Origin: JAVBNT01 sp031551355
GTDB taxonomy: Bacteria > Vulcanimicrobiota > CADAWZ01
Direction of reading: 5' to 3'
DNA length: 64,000 nucleotides
NCBI GenBank assembly: GCA_031551355.1
Contig: JAVBNT010000021.1
Coordinates: 11,151 to 75,150, forward strand
The notes under the pieces are model-generated. The model ran no database searches and was not told the DNA's origin. It was given only the letters and a program-made list of their open reading frames with translations. The translations under genes and the position numbers were made by a program. This document shows, in pieces, positions 33,663 to 43,050 of this stretch; position 1 is the stretch's first letter, and every line of letters begins with the position of its first letter.

Positions 33663-34997
33663 ATGTTTGATAAAATATTCGGCAAACACCACAAAAAAGA
33701 AACAAAAGTGAAAATCATCGGCAACCTGAAAAAAAAATTCCCCCAGTGGCAGGGCCCTGTTTTTCTCATCGAGGTCGAAAGCGGTAAAAATATTCTGCGG
33801 ACAGAGCTTCTCAAAAATCATAAAAAACATATGCTGGCCCTGATGTTTGAAGATGTTCCATTGGTAAAACTGCATGGGGATGACAAATTCTGTTGCACCT
33901 GCAAGAAAAAAATATCACTGGGCTACGGACTTGACAGAATAAAAAGCGCGGCTCTTGTTCAACAAGTGGGGATCAGGCTTAACGAAGCTAAGTCCAGTGA
34001 AGATGCGCTAAGCGAAATAATTCCCGTTCTGGAAATACTTCCTTCCGGCTATTATGCCGTTGCCGACATGAAACTGTCACCAACAGACGGTGAAGGCAAT
34101 TTTTTCTGGAAACAGCAAAAAATAACAGGAGGATACCGTTATTGCGGTGATGTGGAATATATTAATAAATTAGGTCCGTCATATATCATCCCCACACAGT
34201 CCCCGATATCATATAATCCCCATACAGTCGAATATTATCGCTCAACCCCCGGACTCAGAGCGCTCTCATACTTTCTCAAAGGAGGGCTTTGCGCCTTGCT
34301 TGACGGACATAATAAAGCAACAGCGGCCTCTGTTTCCGGCATATATCTGAACTCGATAGTAATTATCCCGGCCGGCATAAATATTTATTACGAAACACTT
34401 ACAAACGAGCAAATGTCCATGGAGCCGGTTACACGTGAACTAATTCTCCGGGGCCGGAAAGCCAACGTTTTCATAGATTTTGCCGGTTATGAATTCGAGC
34501 CGGAAAAACTGGGAATCTCACTCCTAAAACCAGCTTTGGAAGAAATAAATATAACGGAAAGGCTCTTCGACAACCTGCTTAGTATAACAGATGAGACGTT
34601 CAGTATCTTTGAATGGGATAAAAAAATTCTCGAAAGCGCAAGTGGTTTTTCCACCGCCGCAGAAACAATTGCCACTGCGGTCTCAAACAATATTTCCAGA
34701 AAAATGATAGATAGGATAAATAGTATCATAGACAAGGACAAAATTTTTGACCCTGACCAAATTCTTCACATTGCCGAGTCTATGTATATCATCAAGAGCC
34801 CCAAATTCATAGATCTGGCATTTCATATTTGTCTGAAAGAAAAACATTACGGATTAAAAGAGCACATTTTCAAAATGCTTTCCCATATAAAGGATGAGAG
34901 AGTCCAATTTTTTTTCACCGAAGCTCTCTCGGCAAGCGGCAACGAAGCTTCACGGCTTTTAAGCTGCGCAAAAAAACTTTGGACAGGGCATGAGTGA
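33663..34997 (+). CDS. Unknown-family protein, paralogue 3
   Basis: A 444-residue member of the family at 26908 and 28317, more diverged. It keeps the basic start (MFDKIFGKHHKKETKVK), the CxxC block as FCCTCKKKISLGYGLDRI, the TDGEGNFFWK block, and GGLCALLDGHNKATAAS, then 'SIVIIPAGI'. Conservation of the CxxC and Asp-Gly-His-Asn-Lys motifs over this divergence suggests they matter for function. AAAAGG lies about 11 bases before ATG 33663. It converges on the Tim44-like gene with only 12 bases between stops. Family not recognised. Confidence 0.72.
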   Translation: MFDKIFGKHHKKETKVKIIGNLKKKFPQWQGPVFLIEVESGKNILRTELLKNHKKHMLALMFEDVPLVKLHGDDKFCCTCKKKISLGYGLDRIKSAALVQQVGIRLNEAKSSEDALSEIIPVLEILPSGYYAVADMKLSPTDGEGNFFWKQQKITGGYRYCGDVEYINKLGPSYIIPTQSPISYNPHTVEYYRSTPGLRALSYFLKGGLCALLDGHNKATAASVSGIYLNSIVIIPAGINIYYETLTNEQMSMEPVTRELILRGRKANVFIDFAGYEFEPEKLGISLLKPALEEINITERLFDNLLSITDETFSIFEWDKKILESASGFSTAAETIATAVSNNISRKMIDRINSIIDKDKIFDPDQILHIAESMYIIKSPKFIDLAFHICLKEKHYGLKEHIFKMLSHIKDERVQFFFTEALSASGNEASRLLSCAKKLWTGHE

Positions 34998-35009
34998 TTT
35001 TTTTATAAA

Positions 35010-36605
35010 TTACCCAAAATAAGCTTCATCCTGCTCAATCATTGACAATACCCAACTGAAGTCGCCGCCGGTAACTTTGGTGTTGCAGTATTCACACAAA
35101 CCGGCAGTGCTTACTTTAACCGGAGCCCCGCAGTTTGGACACCGCTCCGTGGAAAGCTCGGTGCTTGAAACACCCGACTTGCGTATAAAGGTCCAATATT
35201 CGGAAAAGATTCGCGGAGACACGGAAGAAGAGCTGATAGAGGAGCCGTTAAGGCTTACGGTATAATCTTTCATTCGGGCCTGTATTCTGACCGTTATACT
35301 GTCATAAAACTTATCGACTTCAACCCTGCAGATCTCAATGCCGCTGATTTTTATATCCTCAAGAACATTGCGTTTGTTCTCCTGTATGTATTTCTCCATC
35401 CAATAACGGTGCTGCGCAAACAAATGATCCGTTTCATACGGCCTTGCCATTTCCCATTTTCGTGAAGTCCAGGCTGTCTGAATTTTCATAAATACGTCAG
35501 CGGCGTGGTTTATAAAACCATTCCAGTCAAAGAAAGGATCGCTCTGCTCCAATGCCGACCTGCGCGCTTCCAAACCGTCCTGAAAAACGGTAGGTAAATT
35601 AGTACCGTCCTCAACCCCGCCGAAACCGTCTTCAATCGGCGGTTTAAAATCAGCATAGAAAACTTCTATCTGCTCCACATTCCAATAAAAATGTCCATTT
35701 GCAGCAACATTGCTGCAGTATGGGCAGCGCCCGTCTGTATCCGGCTGTGAAGTGTTTCCGCACGACGGACACGAAAAGATCTCAATTTTATCCGGTTCAG
35801 GTGACAATACGCCCTTATCCCTCACAAACTTCCAGCGTTCGCGCAGTTCAAAAGATCCCCATCTTTCAGTCCCGTTTTCACCGGCAATGCTTTCATCATA
35901 ATTTGACTCAAACAAAACGACAATCTCATCATGCTGCGGATTTGATTTTAAATCGACAAAAGCTATATTACACACACCGATTACAACGTTGGCAATACGT
36001 TTCGTGGGACTGCCGACACTTTTCAGGGCCGCGTCGAGTAGCTGCGGGGACATATAGAATTTAACGGTCTCAAATTGTTTTTTCCCACGCTCAATATGAA
36101 ACCGGGTATAAAGCAATTGGGCAAAATCCAAAAATACCGTTCTTGAAAAGTTGGCATCCCGCCGTTTATACTCCTCGATTAGAGCGGTAACGGCACGTGC
36201 CGGCAAAGCTCCCGGCCGTGTCCACGGGGCGTTCGTATAGGAGGAAAAAGCACTGCGTAATCCCTTATATGAAAAAGGAAAAGCCAAACGCTTATTTTTA
36301 GCCGCCTCCTCACTGGAATATTTAACATAGCGGATAAGAATGATGATAAGAATAATCGCCACCGGGACAATTACATCATACGCCGTTGAAAAAGACCCTG
36401 AGCTGCTTCTTGAAGAAGAACCGTAACCGGAGCCTGAGCGCGAATAAGAAGAAGAACTGGAACGCGATGAAGAAGAACCGGAAGAACGGCTGTAGGAATG
36501 CCCGCCTCCGGCACGGGCGATGACAAAATCAGAAACAATGCCGACGAAAAAAACAACCGAGATAAAAATTACGATAAATTTAAAGGCTTTAAAAAAATTC
36601 ATCAT
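35010..36605 (-). CDS. Membrane protein with two Tim44-like domains and zinc ribbons
   Basis: A 531-residue protein. An N-terminal hydrophobic segment (about 5-28) is followed by a Ser/Gly/Tyr/Arg-rich stretch (about 30-75), then a second membrane helix (VPVAIILIIILIRYV, about 83-97). Two Tim44/MRPL45-like domains follow, each ended by a four-Cys ribbon: CPSC...CPYC (near 286-305) and CPNC...CEYC (near 500-517). Bacterial Tim44-like proteins of this layout are common but uncharacterised. The duplication of domain plus ribbon is clear ('RERWKFVRDKGVLS' against 'SEYWTFIRKSGVSS'). ATG 36605 is chosen for GGAGGGAG eight bases upstream. Confidence 0.82.
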   Translation of the reverse strand: MMNFFKAFKFIVIFISVVFFVGIVSDFVIARAGGGHSYSRSSGSSSSRSSSSSYSRSGSGYGSSSRSSSGSFSTAYDVIVPVAIILIIILIRYVKYSSEEAAKNKRLAFPFSYKGLRSAFSSYTNAPWTRPGALPARAVTALIEEYKRRDANFSRTVFLDFAQLLYTRFHIERGKKQFETVKFYMSPQLLDAALKSVGSPTKRIANVVIGVCNIAFVDLKSNPQHDEIVVLFESNYDESIAGENGTERWGSFELRERWKFVRDKGVLSPEPDKIEIFSCPSCGNTSQPDTDGRCPYCSNVAANGHFYWNVEQIEVFYADFKPPIEDGFGGVEDGTNLPTVFQDGLEARRSALEQSDPFFDWNGFINHAADVFMKIQTAWTSRKWEMARPYETDHLFAQHRYWMEKYIQENKRNVLEDIKISGIEICRVEVDKFYDSITVRIQARMKDYTVSLNGSSISSSSVSPRIFSEYWTFIRKSGVSSTELSTERCPNCGAPVKVSTAGLCEYCNTKVTGGDFSWVLSMIEQDEAYFG

Positions 36606-36681
36606 AACGTAAACTCCCTCCAAATATTTCAATTAAGCGGGACACCGTAAATTACAATACTTCGGTTATTTGTGTTAAAAT

Positions 36682-37626
36682 TCAATATTTTTTAAAAAGC
36701 ATGACCGAGATAACTACCGTCAACAACAAAGCCAGTGAAGCAACGATCAAAAATCCCGCCGGATGGGCGGTCCATGGAACAGGCACATTCATACCCCAAA
36801 AACTTGATACCATTGTCGGAATGGCAAGAATAATCGTTATAACCGTTAATGTACGCATAACATCATTAAGATTATTGGAAATAACAGAAGCGAAAGCATC
36901 CATCATCCCCGTCAAAACGTCGCGGTGTATGCTGACCATTTCCAGTGCCTGATCATTTTCGATGATGGCATCTTCAAGAATATCTTCATCTTCTTCAAAA
37001 AAACGCAGAAGATGCTGGAATTGCGGAGTCTTTCTCATTCTTAACAGCTTTTTCTGAACAAGACCGTTATCCTTAAGGGCAGTAGTGAAATAAACAAGAC
37101 TCCTCTCCAATTCAAAAAGCTGGAAAAGCATCTTATTCTTCATGGATTTTCTCAAAATTATTTCAATTCTGTCGGACTGGCGGGTTATATAGCGCAAATG
37201 GCGCAAATATAATTCTGCCATTTTATATTGAATCTGGAACAGAAATCTGGTCTTTTTGGAAGTATCAAACAACGGTGCTCTATCAGCATTAAAACAGGCA
37301 AAAACATCACTGTGTTTCGTACACACGGTAATAAAATATTCTGTTGTGATTATAATACCGAGAGGAATTGCATCAAAATTGTTCTCATCTATGAGTATCG
37401 GAGTGTTGGTGATCACAAGCAGTGTATTTTCTTCCTGCTCCAAACGCGAACGCTCCTCCGCATCAAGGGCGGCGCCGAGAAAATCTATCGGCACATTACA
37501 AATCTCAGATACGGACTTTAGCTCGTCAGGAGACGGATTTACAAGGTGTATCCAGGAACCGCGTTCTAAAGACGACAAGGAAAGCTCTTTTAGTTCGTTG
37601 CCTGCTGTCTTATATATTGTTATCAT
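36682..37626 (-). CDS. corA: CorA-type magnesium/metal ion transporter
   Basis: A 314-residue inner-membrane channel protein of the CorA family. The N-terminal cytoplasmic funnel is followed by a long helix and two C-terminal membrane helices, with the family's GMN signature in FWGMNVPVP after the first membrane helix (TLTVITIILAIPTMVSSFWG). The short cytoplasmic tail ends with basic residues. ATG 37626 is chosen with AGGTGAT just upstream; an ATG two codons earlier is possible. It lies on the same strand as the ech operon, about 90 bases downstream, so it may be read through from it, though a promoter-like TTGACC stands in the gap. Magnesium is the usual substrate but cobalt or nickel are also known. 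Confidence 0.9.
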   Translation of the reverse strand: MITIYKTAGNELKELSLSSLERGSWIHLVNPSPDELKSVSEICNVPIDFLGAALDAEERSRLEQEENTLLVITNTPILIDENNFDAIPLGIIITTEYFITVCTKHSDVFACFNADRAPLFDTSKKTRFLFQIQYKMAELYLRHLRYITRQSDRIEIILRKSMKNKMLFQLFELERSLVYFTTALKDNGLVQKKLLRMRKTPQFQHLLRFFEEDEDILEDAIIENDQALEMVSIHRDVLTGMMDAFASVISNNLNDVMRTLTVITIILAIPTMVSSFWGMNVPVPWTAHPAGFLIVASLALLLTVVISVMLFKKY

Positions 37627-37718
37627 ATCCATCACCTGATTTTTCTGCAAATTTTACTATTAAATACAGTTACTGCCCGGTCAAACAATGTTTTCACACG
37701 GACGCATAATGCGCGCCT

Positions 37719-38192
37719 CTACGATTCTTTTTTTTCGGATGCTGTGTCATGCTGCTCTTCAACAGGCTTACTTTCAGTCTCCGGTTCTTCTTTCGCGGTT
37801 TGTGCAGATTCCTTAACCTGTGGTTTCGCAGGTTCTTCTATCTTATTTTCCTGTTTAGGCTCTTCCTTTTTCGAGAAAGAAAGTACTGACTTCTCATAAA
37901 AAGGTTTCGACCACTGCGATTCATAGTGTATACACTTTTTAGGGCATACTTCAACACATACGATACACATTATACAGCGATCCAGATAAAATCTCAGTTC
38001 TTTTTTAAGATCTACTTCTATTGCCTTGGCCGGACATTTTCTTGAACAGCTACCGCAAAAAATACATTCAGGCTGATCAAAACTTATATGTCCGCGCACA
38101 TCCTCAGGAAGCTTTCTCGGCGTAGCAGGATATAACCTTGTGGCCACTCCTGTAAATAAATTCTTTAAAATAACGGGCAACATAAACGGCAT
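37719..38192 (-). CDS. echF: Ech hydrogenase subunit F (2x[4Fe-4S] ferredoxin)
   Basis: A 157-residue polyferredoxin subunit. Two cluster motifs are seen: CIFCGSCSRKCP (about residues 42-53) and CIMCIVCVEVCPKKC (about 72-86). Together they coordinate two 4Fe-4S clusters that pass electrons between ferredoxin and EchC. Residues about 105-157 form a Lys/Glu/Pro-rich tail beyond the normal family length. ATG 38192 is chosen over a GTG nine bases upstream for its GAGGTG site. It is the last gene of the ech operon and starts ten bases after the echE stop. Confidence 0.9.
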   Translation of the reverse strand: MPFMLPVILKNLFTGVATRLYPATPRKLPEDVRGHISFDQPECIFCGSCSRKCPAKAIEVDLKKELRFYLDRCIMCIVCVEVCPKKCIHYESQWSKPFYEKSVLSFSKKEEPKQENKIEEPAKPQVKESAQTAKEEPETESKPVEEQHDTASEKKES

Positions 38193-38202
38193 AATACCCA
38201 CC

Positions 38203-39291
38203 TCACCTCTCTGTGCAACTGATACATGGATCCAACGAATGAACGATCACGGGAACATCGGCATGATACATTCCCGGAAGCATAACAAGCAGCGAAGGCA
38301 AATTCGAATAAGTCGGAGTTTTAACCCTGACTCTTTCCAGGAATTTCGATCCGTTTGTTTTGATATAATAGAAACACTCGCCACGCGGCTGTTCCGTTCT
38401 GGCAACAAACTCGCCTGCAGGCGGGTTTCCAACATGTTTAACAAACAAATCTCCATCAACAAGATGATCTAAAACATATAGCTGTATATCGATAGATTGA
38501 ATCGTTTCACGGATACGTACTTTCATTCTTGAGTAACAGTCACCGCCCGATTCAATAATCGGCTCAAATCCAAACTCCTTATAAACAGAGCTATCATCCA
38601 TTCTAATATCTTCCGGAACTCCACTGCCGCGGGCAACAGGACCTACCGTTCCCCACTTTACAGCGTCTTCTTTCGAGATTACTCCGCGCTCCACGCTACG
38701 GAACTTAACCGTATAATCGTTTTCAATAACCTTATTGAGGGCTGCTGCTTCACGGCGAAGCTCCTTAAGCTCGGTTTTAGCTATTTTAATCTGTTCACTA
38801 TTCATATCACGCCTTACACCACCGATAATACAAACCGAATGGGTAAGACGGTGCCCGGTAGTAAGCTCAAGCAAATCCATTACACGCTCGCGTATGCGGG
38901 CATACTGCATGAAAATACTCTCAAATCCGAAAGACTCGGCAAAAAGACCGGTCCACAAAAGATGGCTGTGTACCCTTGTCATCTCAGTCCAAAGAACTCG
39001 GAGACAATCAGCCCTTTCAGGAATTTCAAGATCCCACACACCTTCAACCGCCCTGCAGAACGTCAATCCATGTATCAGGCTGCAAAAACCGCAAATTCTC
39101 TCACAAAGGTACAAACTCTGAGTAAACTCGCTAAGTTCGCAGCCTTTTTCTATACCTCTGTGTCCATAACCGAACGCCGGCATAACGCTGACAACCTTCT
39201 CATCCTCATAAGTCAGTTGAAGCTGGACAGGCTCCGGAAGCACAGGATGCTGAGGACCAAATGGTATTGTTGTTTTAGGATGTTCCGACAT
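38203..39291 (-). CDS. echE: Ech hydrogenase large subunit E ([NiFe] catalytic)
   Basis: A 362-residue catalytic subunit of a group 4 (energy-converting) [NiFe] hydrogenase. Both nickel-binding motifs are intact: ERICGFCSLIHG (Cys near 67 and 70) and, at the C-terminus, SLDPCISCTER (Cys 356 and 359). These separate it from the related NuoD of complex I, which lacks them. Only three residues follow the last Cys, so no cleavable C-terminal peptide is present, as known for EchE and CooH. It would evolve or oxidise H2 with ferredoxin and drive ion movement through EchA/EchB. GGAGGAGG precedes ATG 39291, three bases after the echD stop. Confidence 0.95.
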   Translation of the reverse strand: MSEHPKTTIPFGPQHPVLPEPVQLQLTYEDEKVVSVMPAFGYGHRGIEKGCELSEFTQSLYLCERICGFCSLIHGLTFCRAVEGVWDLEIPERADCLRVLWTEMTRVHSHLLWTGLFAESFGFESIFMQYARIRERVMDLLELTTGHRLTHSVCIIGGVRRDMNSEQIKIAKTELKELRREAAALNKVIENDYTVKFRSVERGVISKEDAVKWGTVGPVARGSGVPEDIRMDDSSVYKEFGFEPIIESGGDCYSRMKVRIRETIQSIDIQLYVLDHLVDGDLFVKHVGNPPAGEFVARTEQPRGECFYYIKTNGSKFLERVRVKTPTYSNLPSLLVMLPGMYHADVPVIVHSLDPCISCTER

Positions 39292-39294
39292 TTT

Positions 39295-39657
39295 TTACGC
39301 CTCCTCCTTCTTCGGTTTACGCATAGGAGTTACCGGGCTGTCATTAGCAAGAAAAAGATGGCCCTTATAATCAACTGCAAGATTTTTTATCTTAACTCCA
39401 TAAAATTCCTGGAATTCATTCTCATTTAATATCGCGCATAAATAAATATCTGATATACTTGGGAGTTCTTCATATTCTCCTATTATCAGCCTGTAGACAT
39501 GCATCTCATATTGCGGAGGCATTGAAAAAAAATAATTTATTTCAAAACTGTCACCCAAATCAACACAGGTCATTACTATAAAACGTCCGCCGTTTGAAGC
39601 AACACCGATAACTTCATCAAGAAGCTCGTCTTTCTTTATTCGTTTAAGATTTCTCAT
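39295..39657 (-). CDS. echD: Ech hydrogenase subunit D (NuoC-like)
   Basis: A 120-residue small subunit related to the 30-kDa NuoC subunit of complex I, with the phrase VTCVDLGDSFEINYFFSM (about residues 32-49) and the later 'YLCAILNENEFQEFYGVKI', a family pattern. It probably has a structural role next to EchE. The start is coupled to the echC stop (TAATG). Confidence 0.85.
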   Translation of the reverse strand: MRNLKRIKKDELLDEVIGVASNGGRFIVMTCVDLGDSFEINYFFSMPPQYEMHVYRLIIGEYEELPSISDIYLCAILNENEFQEFYGVKIKNLAVDYKGHLFLANDSPVTPMRKPKKEEA

Positions 39658-40094
39658 TATTTTTTGCCTCCCTGAAGCTTGGCCAGTTTATCCAAAGCCA
39701 TCACAACACCGTCAATAATCGCCTCCGGCCTTACGGCGCACCCCGGAACATATACGTCGACCGGTATTATTTTATCAACTCCGCCGCATATATTATAACA
39801 GTTATGGAAGACGCCGCCTGATAGAGCACAGGTTCCAACCGCAATAACTATCTTTGGATTTGGTATCTGATCATAAAGATTTTTCAAAACCCTGGCCGTT
39901 TTCCTGTTAACAGGCCCTGTAATCAGCATAACATCGGCATGTTTTGGGTTTCCCATATTCACGGCGCCAAAACGCTCAATATCATAAACAGGAGTCAGTG
40001 AAGCCAAGACCTCAATATCACACCCGTTACAGGAGCTGTTATCAAAATGCAGTATCCAGGGGGATTTTATACGAGCTGTTTCAATAATTCCCAT
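39657..40094 (-). CDS. echC: Ech hydrogenase small subunit C (NuoB-like)
   Basis: A 145-residue small subunit that carries the proximal 4Fe-4S cluster. The four Cys ligands are seen in SCNGCDIEVLAS (two), VGTCALSGG (one) and VPGCAVRPEAI (one). It passes electrons between the ferredoxin-like EchF and the NiFe centre in EchE. TAATG coupling joins it both to echB upstream and to echD downstream, and GAGGAGC precedes its ATG. Confidence 0.93.
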   Translation of the reverse strand: MGIIETARIKSPWILHFDNSSCNGCDIEVLASLTPVYDIERFGAVNMGNPKHADVMLITGPVNRKTARVLKNLYDQIPNPKIVIAVGTCALSGGVFHNCYNICGGVDKIIPVDVYVPGCAVRPEAIIDGVVMALDKLAKLQGGKK

Positions 40095-40996
40095 TACAGA
40101 GCTCCTCTCTTAACAAACAGATAAACAATATTCGTGAGACAGAGAGCCAGGGTAAAAACCCAGCTATATTTAATCATCCAGCTTGCCGTCATACGGGCGG
40201 CAATATTGTCGATAATCATTTCCAGTAAAAACACGGCCAGGGCAATACAGATGCCGATCCATATAGGCACCGCCCAAAACAGAGATACGATCGCCAAAAG
40301 CAATACTGCTTCATACCACTCGGCCAGAATAAATATTGCATAGTATTCTCCGGAAAACTCGGTGGTAATCCCTTTAACTATTTCCTGGTGTGCATGGTGC
40401 GATGTGCTGAGGTCAAACGGAGACTTACGCAGTTTTATCGTTAAAATCACAACCAGGGCAATAAAAATCGGCCACATGGTAATCAGCATCGGCGGTTTTT
40501 GAAATATTTCGGAAATCATAAAAGAACCGTTGTTAAGATATATACCGATCGCCGCAAGAATCAGAACCGGTTCATACGCCAGTATCTGCAACAGTTCACG
40601 ATTAGCTCCCATATGAGCATACGGAGACTTTACGCTGAAACCTGCAAGCACAAGACAAATTCCCGCAAGCCCCATCAGAAAAACGATCAAAAGCATATCC
40701 TGCGCCATAAAAATGAACACGAGAGAAAATGCCGTCAAAAACAGATATGCCCCCATCCAGACAACCTGCATCTTTGATGACAATTTAGACTCTTTGCCCA
40801 AGAGCTTGATAAAATCATAAAATGGCTGCAGCAAGGGCGGCCCCTGACGGCCCTGAAGCCTTGCCGTAAAAATCCTGTCAATTCCTGACAGCAATCCGCC
40901 GATAATGGGAGCTAATATAAGTATGAGCATAAAAACAACAATGTCCATACACAGATTGGCAATAGAATTTTCAGATCCTAATAAGTGAAAAATCAT
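40094..40996 (-). CDS. echB: Ech hydrogenase membrane subunit B (NuoH-like)
   Basis: A 300-residue membrane subunit with about eight helices, related to NuoH/HycD. It carries the family motif RLQGRQGPPLLQPFYDFIKL (about residues 48-67), which contacts the hydrophilic arm, and ELLQILAYEPVLILA further on. Glu and other charged residues on the loop suggest ion movement coupling. It overlaps echA and echC by one base each (TAATG). Confidence 0.93.
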   Translation of the reverse strand: MIFHLLGSENSIANLCMDIVVFMLILILAPIIGGLLSGIDRIFTARLQGRQGPPLLQPFYDFIKLLGKESKLSSKMQVVWMGAYLFLTAFSLVFIFMAQDMLLIVFLMGLAGICLVLAGFSVKSPYAHMGANRELLQILAYEPVLILAAIGIYLNNGSFMISEIFQKPPMLITMWPIFIALVVILTIKLRKSPFDLSTSHHAHQEIVKGITTEFSGEYYAIFILAEWYEAVLLLAIVSLFWAVPIWIGICIALAVFLLEMIIDNIAARMTASWMIKYSWVFTLALCLTNIVYLFVKRGAL

Positions 40997-43050
40997 TAAA
41001 TACTCACCCCCAAAACGATTCCGAACATAAAGAAAATAAAGATCAGGGATATGGCATTAACTTTCGGATTTAGAGATGCCTCCCCAAAATATTTCATAAA
41101 ATAATACGAAGATAATTTTACCGGCTCTTTTTTATCACCGGCCGTCATATATTGATCGGAAGAAACATCGGCCATATCGGCATTGTCTCCGCATATATAT
41201 GCCGGGGTCAATTCCGCCTGCTTGACCTTTTTGAATATCCACGGACCGATAATGCCTCCCAAAAGCAGGAAAAGCGTCAATACAGGGTAAGCTCCGACAT
41301 ATCTGCTGATTACGTCGGGAGAAGACGGAATAATCGAGGTCTGGAACAAATTGGCATCGATCATCGCATAAGAACTGCCGTAGACCATAATGTTGGCAAC
41401 CGACAGCGATATGACCTTATAAAAATGGCCGACCATTAAACTGAAAAGAACGGCCGAAACAAGCAAAACCCACAGAGGCAAGGAATAACCGGCTTTGAAT
41501 TTCTCAATACCGGATCTAAAACCGGGATGACTCTGAATGATCGCCCCGAGCCACTTACCCCAGAAAACCATCGTTGCCGCACTGGCAAAGGCAAACATTC
41601 CTAAAATCATCACCAGCAGAAAATCTACGCCCCAGATAAGGGCTTTATTTCCCATATTGGCAATATTTACCGAAGCGGCGGCTTCCACAGCCATCCATTT
41701 CGACAAAAGCATACCAAACGGCGGCAGAAACATCGTCAAAATACCGAGCCCCATAACCAGAGTCAGTAAAGGAGCTTTCTCGGCAAGTCCCTGCATATCG
41801 TCAATTTCACGGCTCCAGACAATATGCTCGACAGTTCCGGCGCAAAGGAATAAAAGCGCTTTCGATACGGCGTGAAAGACAATCAGCATGATTGCCGCCG
41901 TCAGCGATATTGGCGTATTAATTCCGGCGCAGGCAATAATAAGCCCGAGATTGGCAATTGTAGAATAAGCGAGAACTTTCTTACCGGTCGTCTGACTAAT
42001 GGCCAGCAAAGATCCGGCAAGGAACGTAAAGGCACCGACAAGGGCAATCGCATAACCGACAAGCAGACCGCTTTTGCCAAGATACTGAACCGACAACAGA
42101 GGCATAAGCCGTAAAACGAGATAAACACCGGCCTTGACCATTGTGCTTGAATGAAGGAGCGCCGACACCGGAGTCGGAGCAACCATTGCGCCAAGCAGCC
42201 AGCTTTGAAAGGGAAACTGCGCCGACTTTGTAAAACCGGCGAAACATAGAAGGGATACCGGCAACAAAAGTGAAATGGCCGCCCCGCCGCTTTTCTTCAT
42301 TAAAAAAAGCAGTGACAGGGCATCATGTCCGCCGCAGTAGGTATAAAGATAAAGAATGGCAAAGCAAAAGGCGGTTCCGCCCAGGGAGTTTATCCAAAGA
42401 GCCCTGGCCGCATTCGCAAGCGCCTGCTTTGTCAAATCATGCCCTATCAGCATATAGGAACAAACAGTAGTGACTTCCCAGAAGAAGTAAAGATAATAAA
42501 GACTGTTTGACGCAACAAGCCCGTTCATAGCACCGAGAAAAACAACCGTCCAGAAAAGGAAGCGACCCTGTCTTGATTTTTCAAGATGCAAATGCTGCTC
42601 ATGATCTTTTATATATTGTAATCCATAAACACAGATAACCGAACCGATAAATGAAATGACGACAATCATTATTTTGGCAAGCGTATCGACATAAAAAGCC
42701 GGAGATACAGCAAAATGCGCATGTTTGGAAAATTCGAAATAAGCAAGAGGGATCAACTGGAGCAGGCCAAAAACTATAACCAGTGCATTTTTACGCATAA
42801 TACCGGCGTAAAGAACATACAGCAGCAGCGCAAAGTCAAGCGCCATAATAATATTATGCACAAGATCTCCGGAAGGAGTAAATTGTATATCCCCGACCGT
42901 GAACAGCAAAAATGAATTTACCGTAAGGATTAAAGCCGTTGCAATAATCACTAAATTTCTGAAAGTATGATTCTTAACGGCAAACAGCAATAACGCTGAC
43001 ACAACCGGGAGCAAAATAGCAATAAGTAGCATTATAGTTGAATGCTCCAT
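40996..43050 (-). CDS. echA: Ech hydrogenase membrane subunit A (NuoL/Mrp-antiporter-like)
   Basis: A 684-residue, very hydrophobic subunit of the NuoL/HyfB/Mrp antiporter type with 14 or more helices. The core motif region contains SLYYLYFFWEVTTVCSYMLI, with the conserved Glu, and later KSAQFPFQSWLLGAMVAPTP then VSALLHSSTMVKAGVYL, with the conserved Lys and His. It is the ion-pumping module that stores redox energy as a proton or sodium gradient. GAGGGTGG precedes ATG 43050. First gene of the operon; the intergenic gap to 43229 is the likely promoter region for both divergent genes. Confidence 0.93.
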   Translation of the reverse strand: MEHSTIMLLIAILLPVVSALLLFAVKNHTFRNLVIIATALILTVNSFLLFTVGDIQFTPSGDLVHNIIMALDFALLLYVLYAGIMRKNALVIVFGLLQLIPLAYFEFSKHAHFAVSPAFYVDTLAKIMIVVISFIGSVICVYGLQYIKDHEQHLHLEKSRQGRFLFWTVVFLGAMNGLVASNSLYYLYFFWEVTTVCSYMLIGHDLTKQALANAARALWINSLGGTAFCFAILYLYTYCGGHDALSLLFLMKKSGGAAISLLLPVSLLCFAGFTKSAQFPFQSWLLGAMVAPTPVSALLHSSTMVKAGVYLVLRLMPLLSVQYLGKSGLLVGYAIALVGAFTFLAGSLLAISQTTGKKVLAYSTIANLGLIIACAGINTPISLTAAIMLIVFHAVSKALLFLCAGTVEHIVWSREIDDMQGLAEKAPLLTLVMGLGILTMFLPPFGMLLSKWMAVEAAASVNIANMGNKALIWGVDFLLVMILGMFAFASAATMVFWGKWLGAIIQSHPGFRSGIEKFKAGYSLPLWVLLVSAVLFSLMVGHFYKVISLSVANIMVYGSSYAMIDANLFQTSIIPSSPDVISRYVGAYPVLTLFLLLGGIIGPWIFKKVKQAELTPAYICGDNADMADVSSDQYMTAGDKKEPVKLSSYYFMKYFGEASLNPKVNAISLIFIFFMFGIVLGVSI

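Noticed and set aside
38203..43050. The six-gene cluster as a partial complex I (nuo)
   Set aside because: EchE retains both CxxC nickel-binding pairs and gene order is echABCDEF; no NuoE/F/G or NuoA/J/K-like genes are seen.
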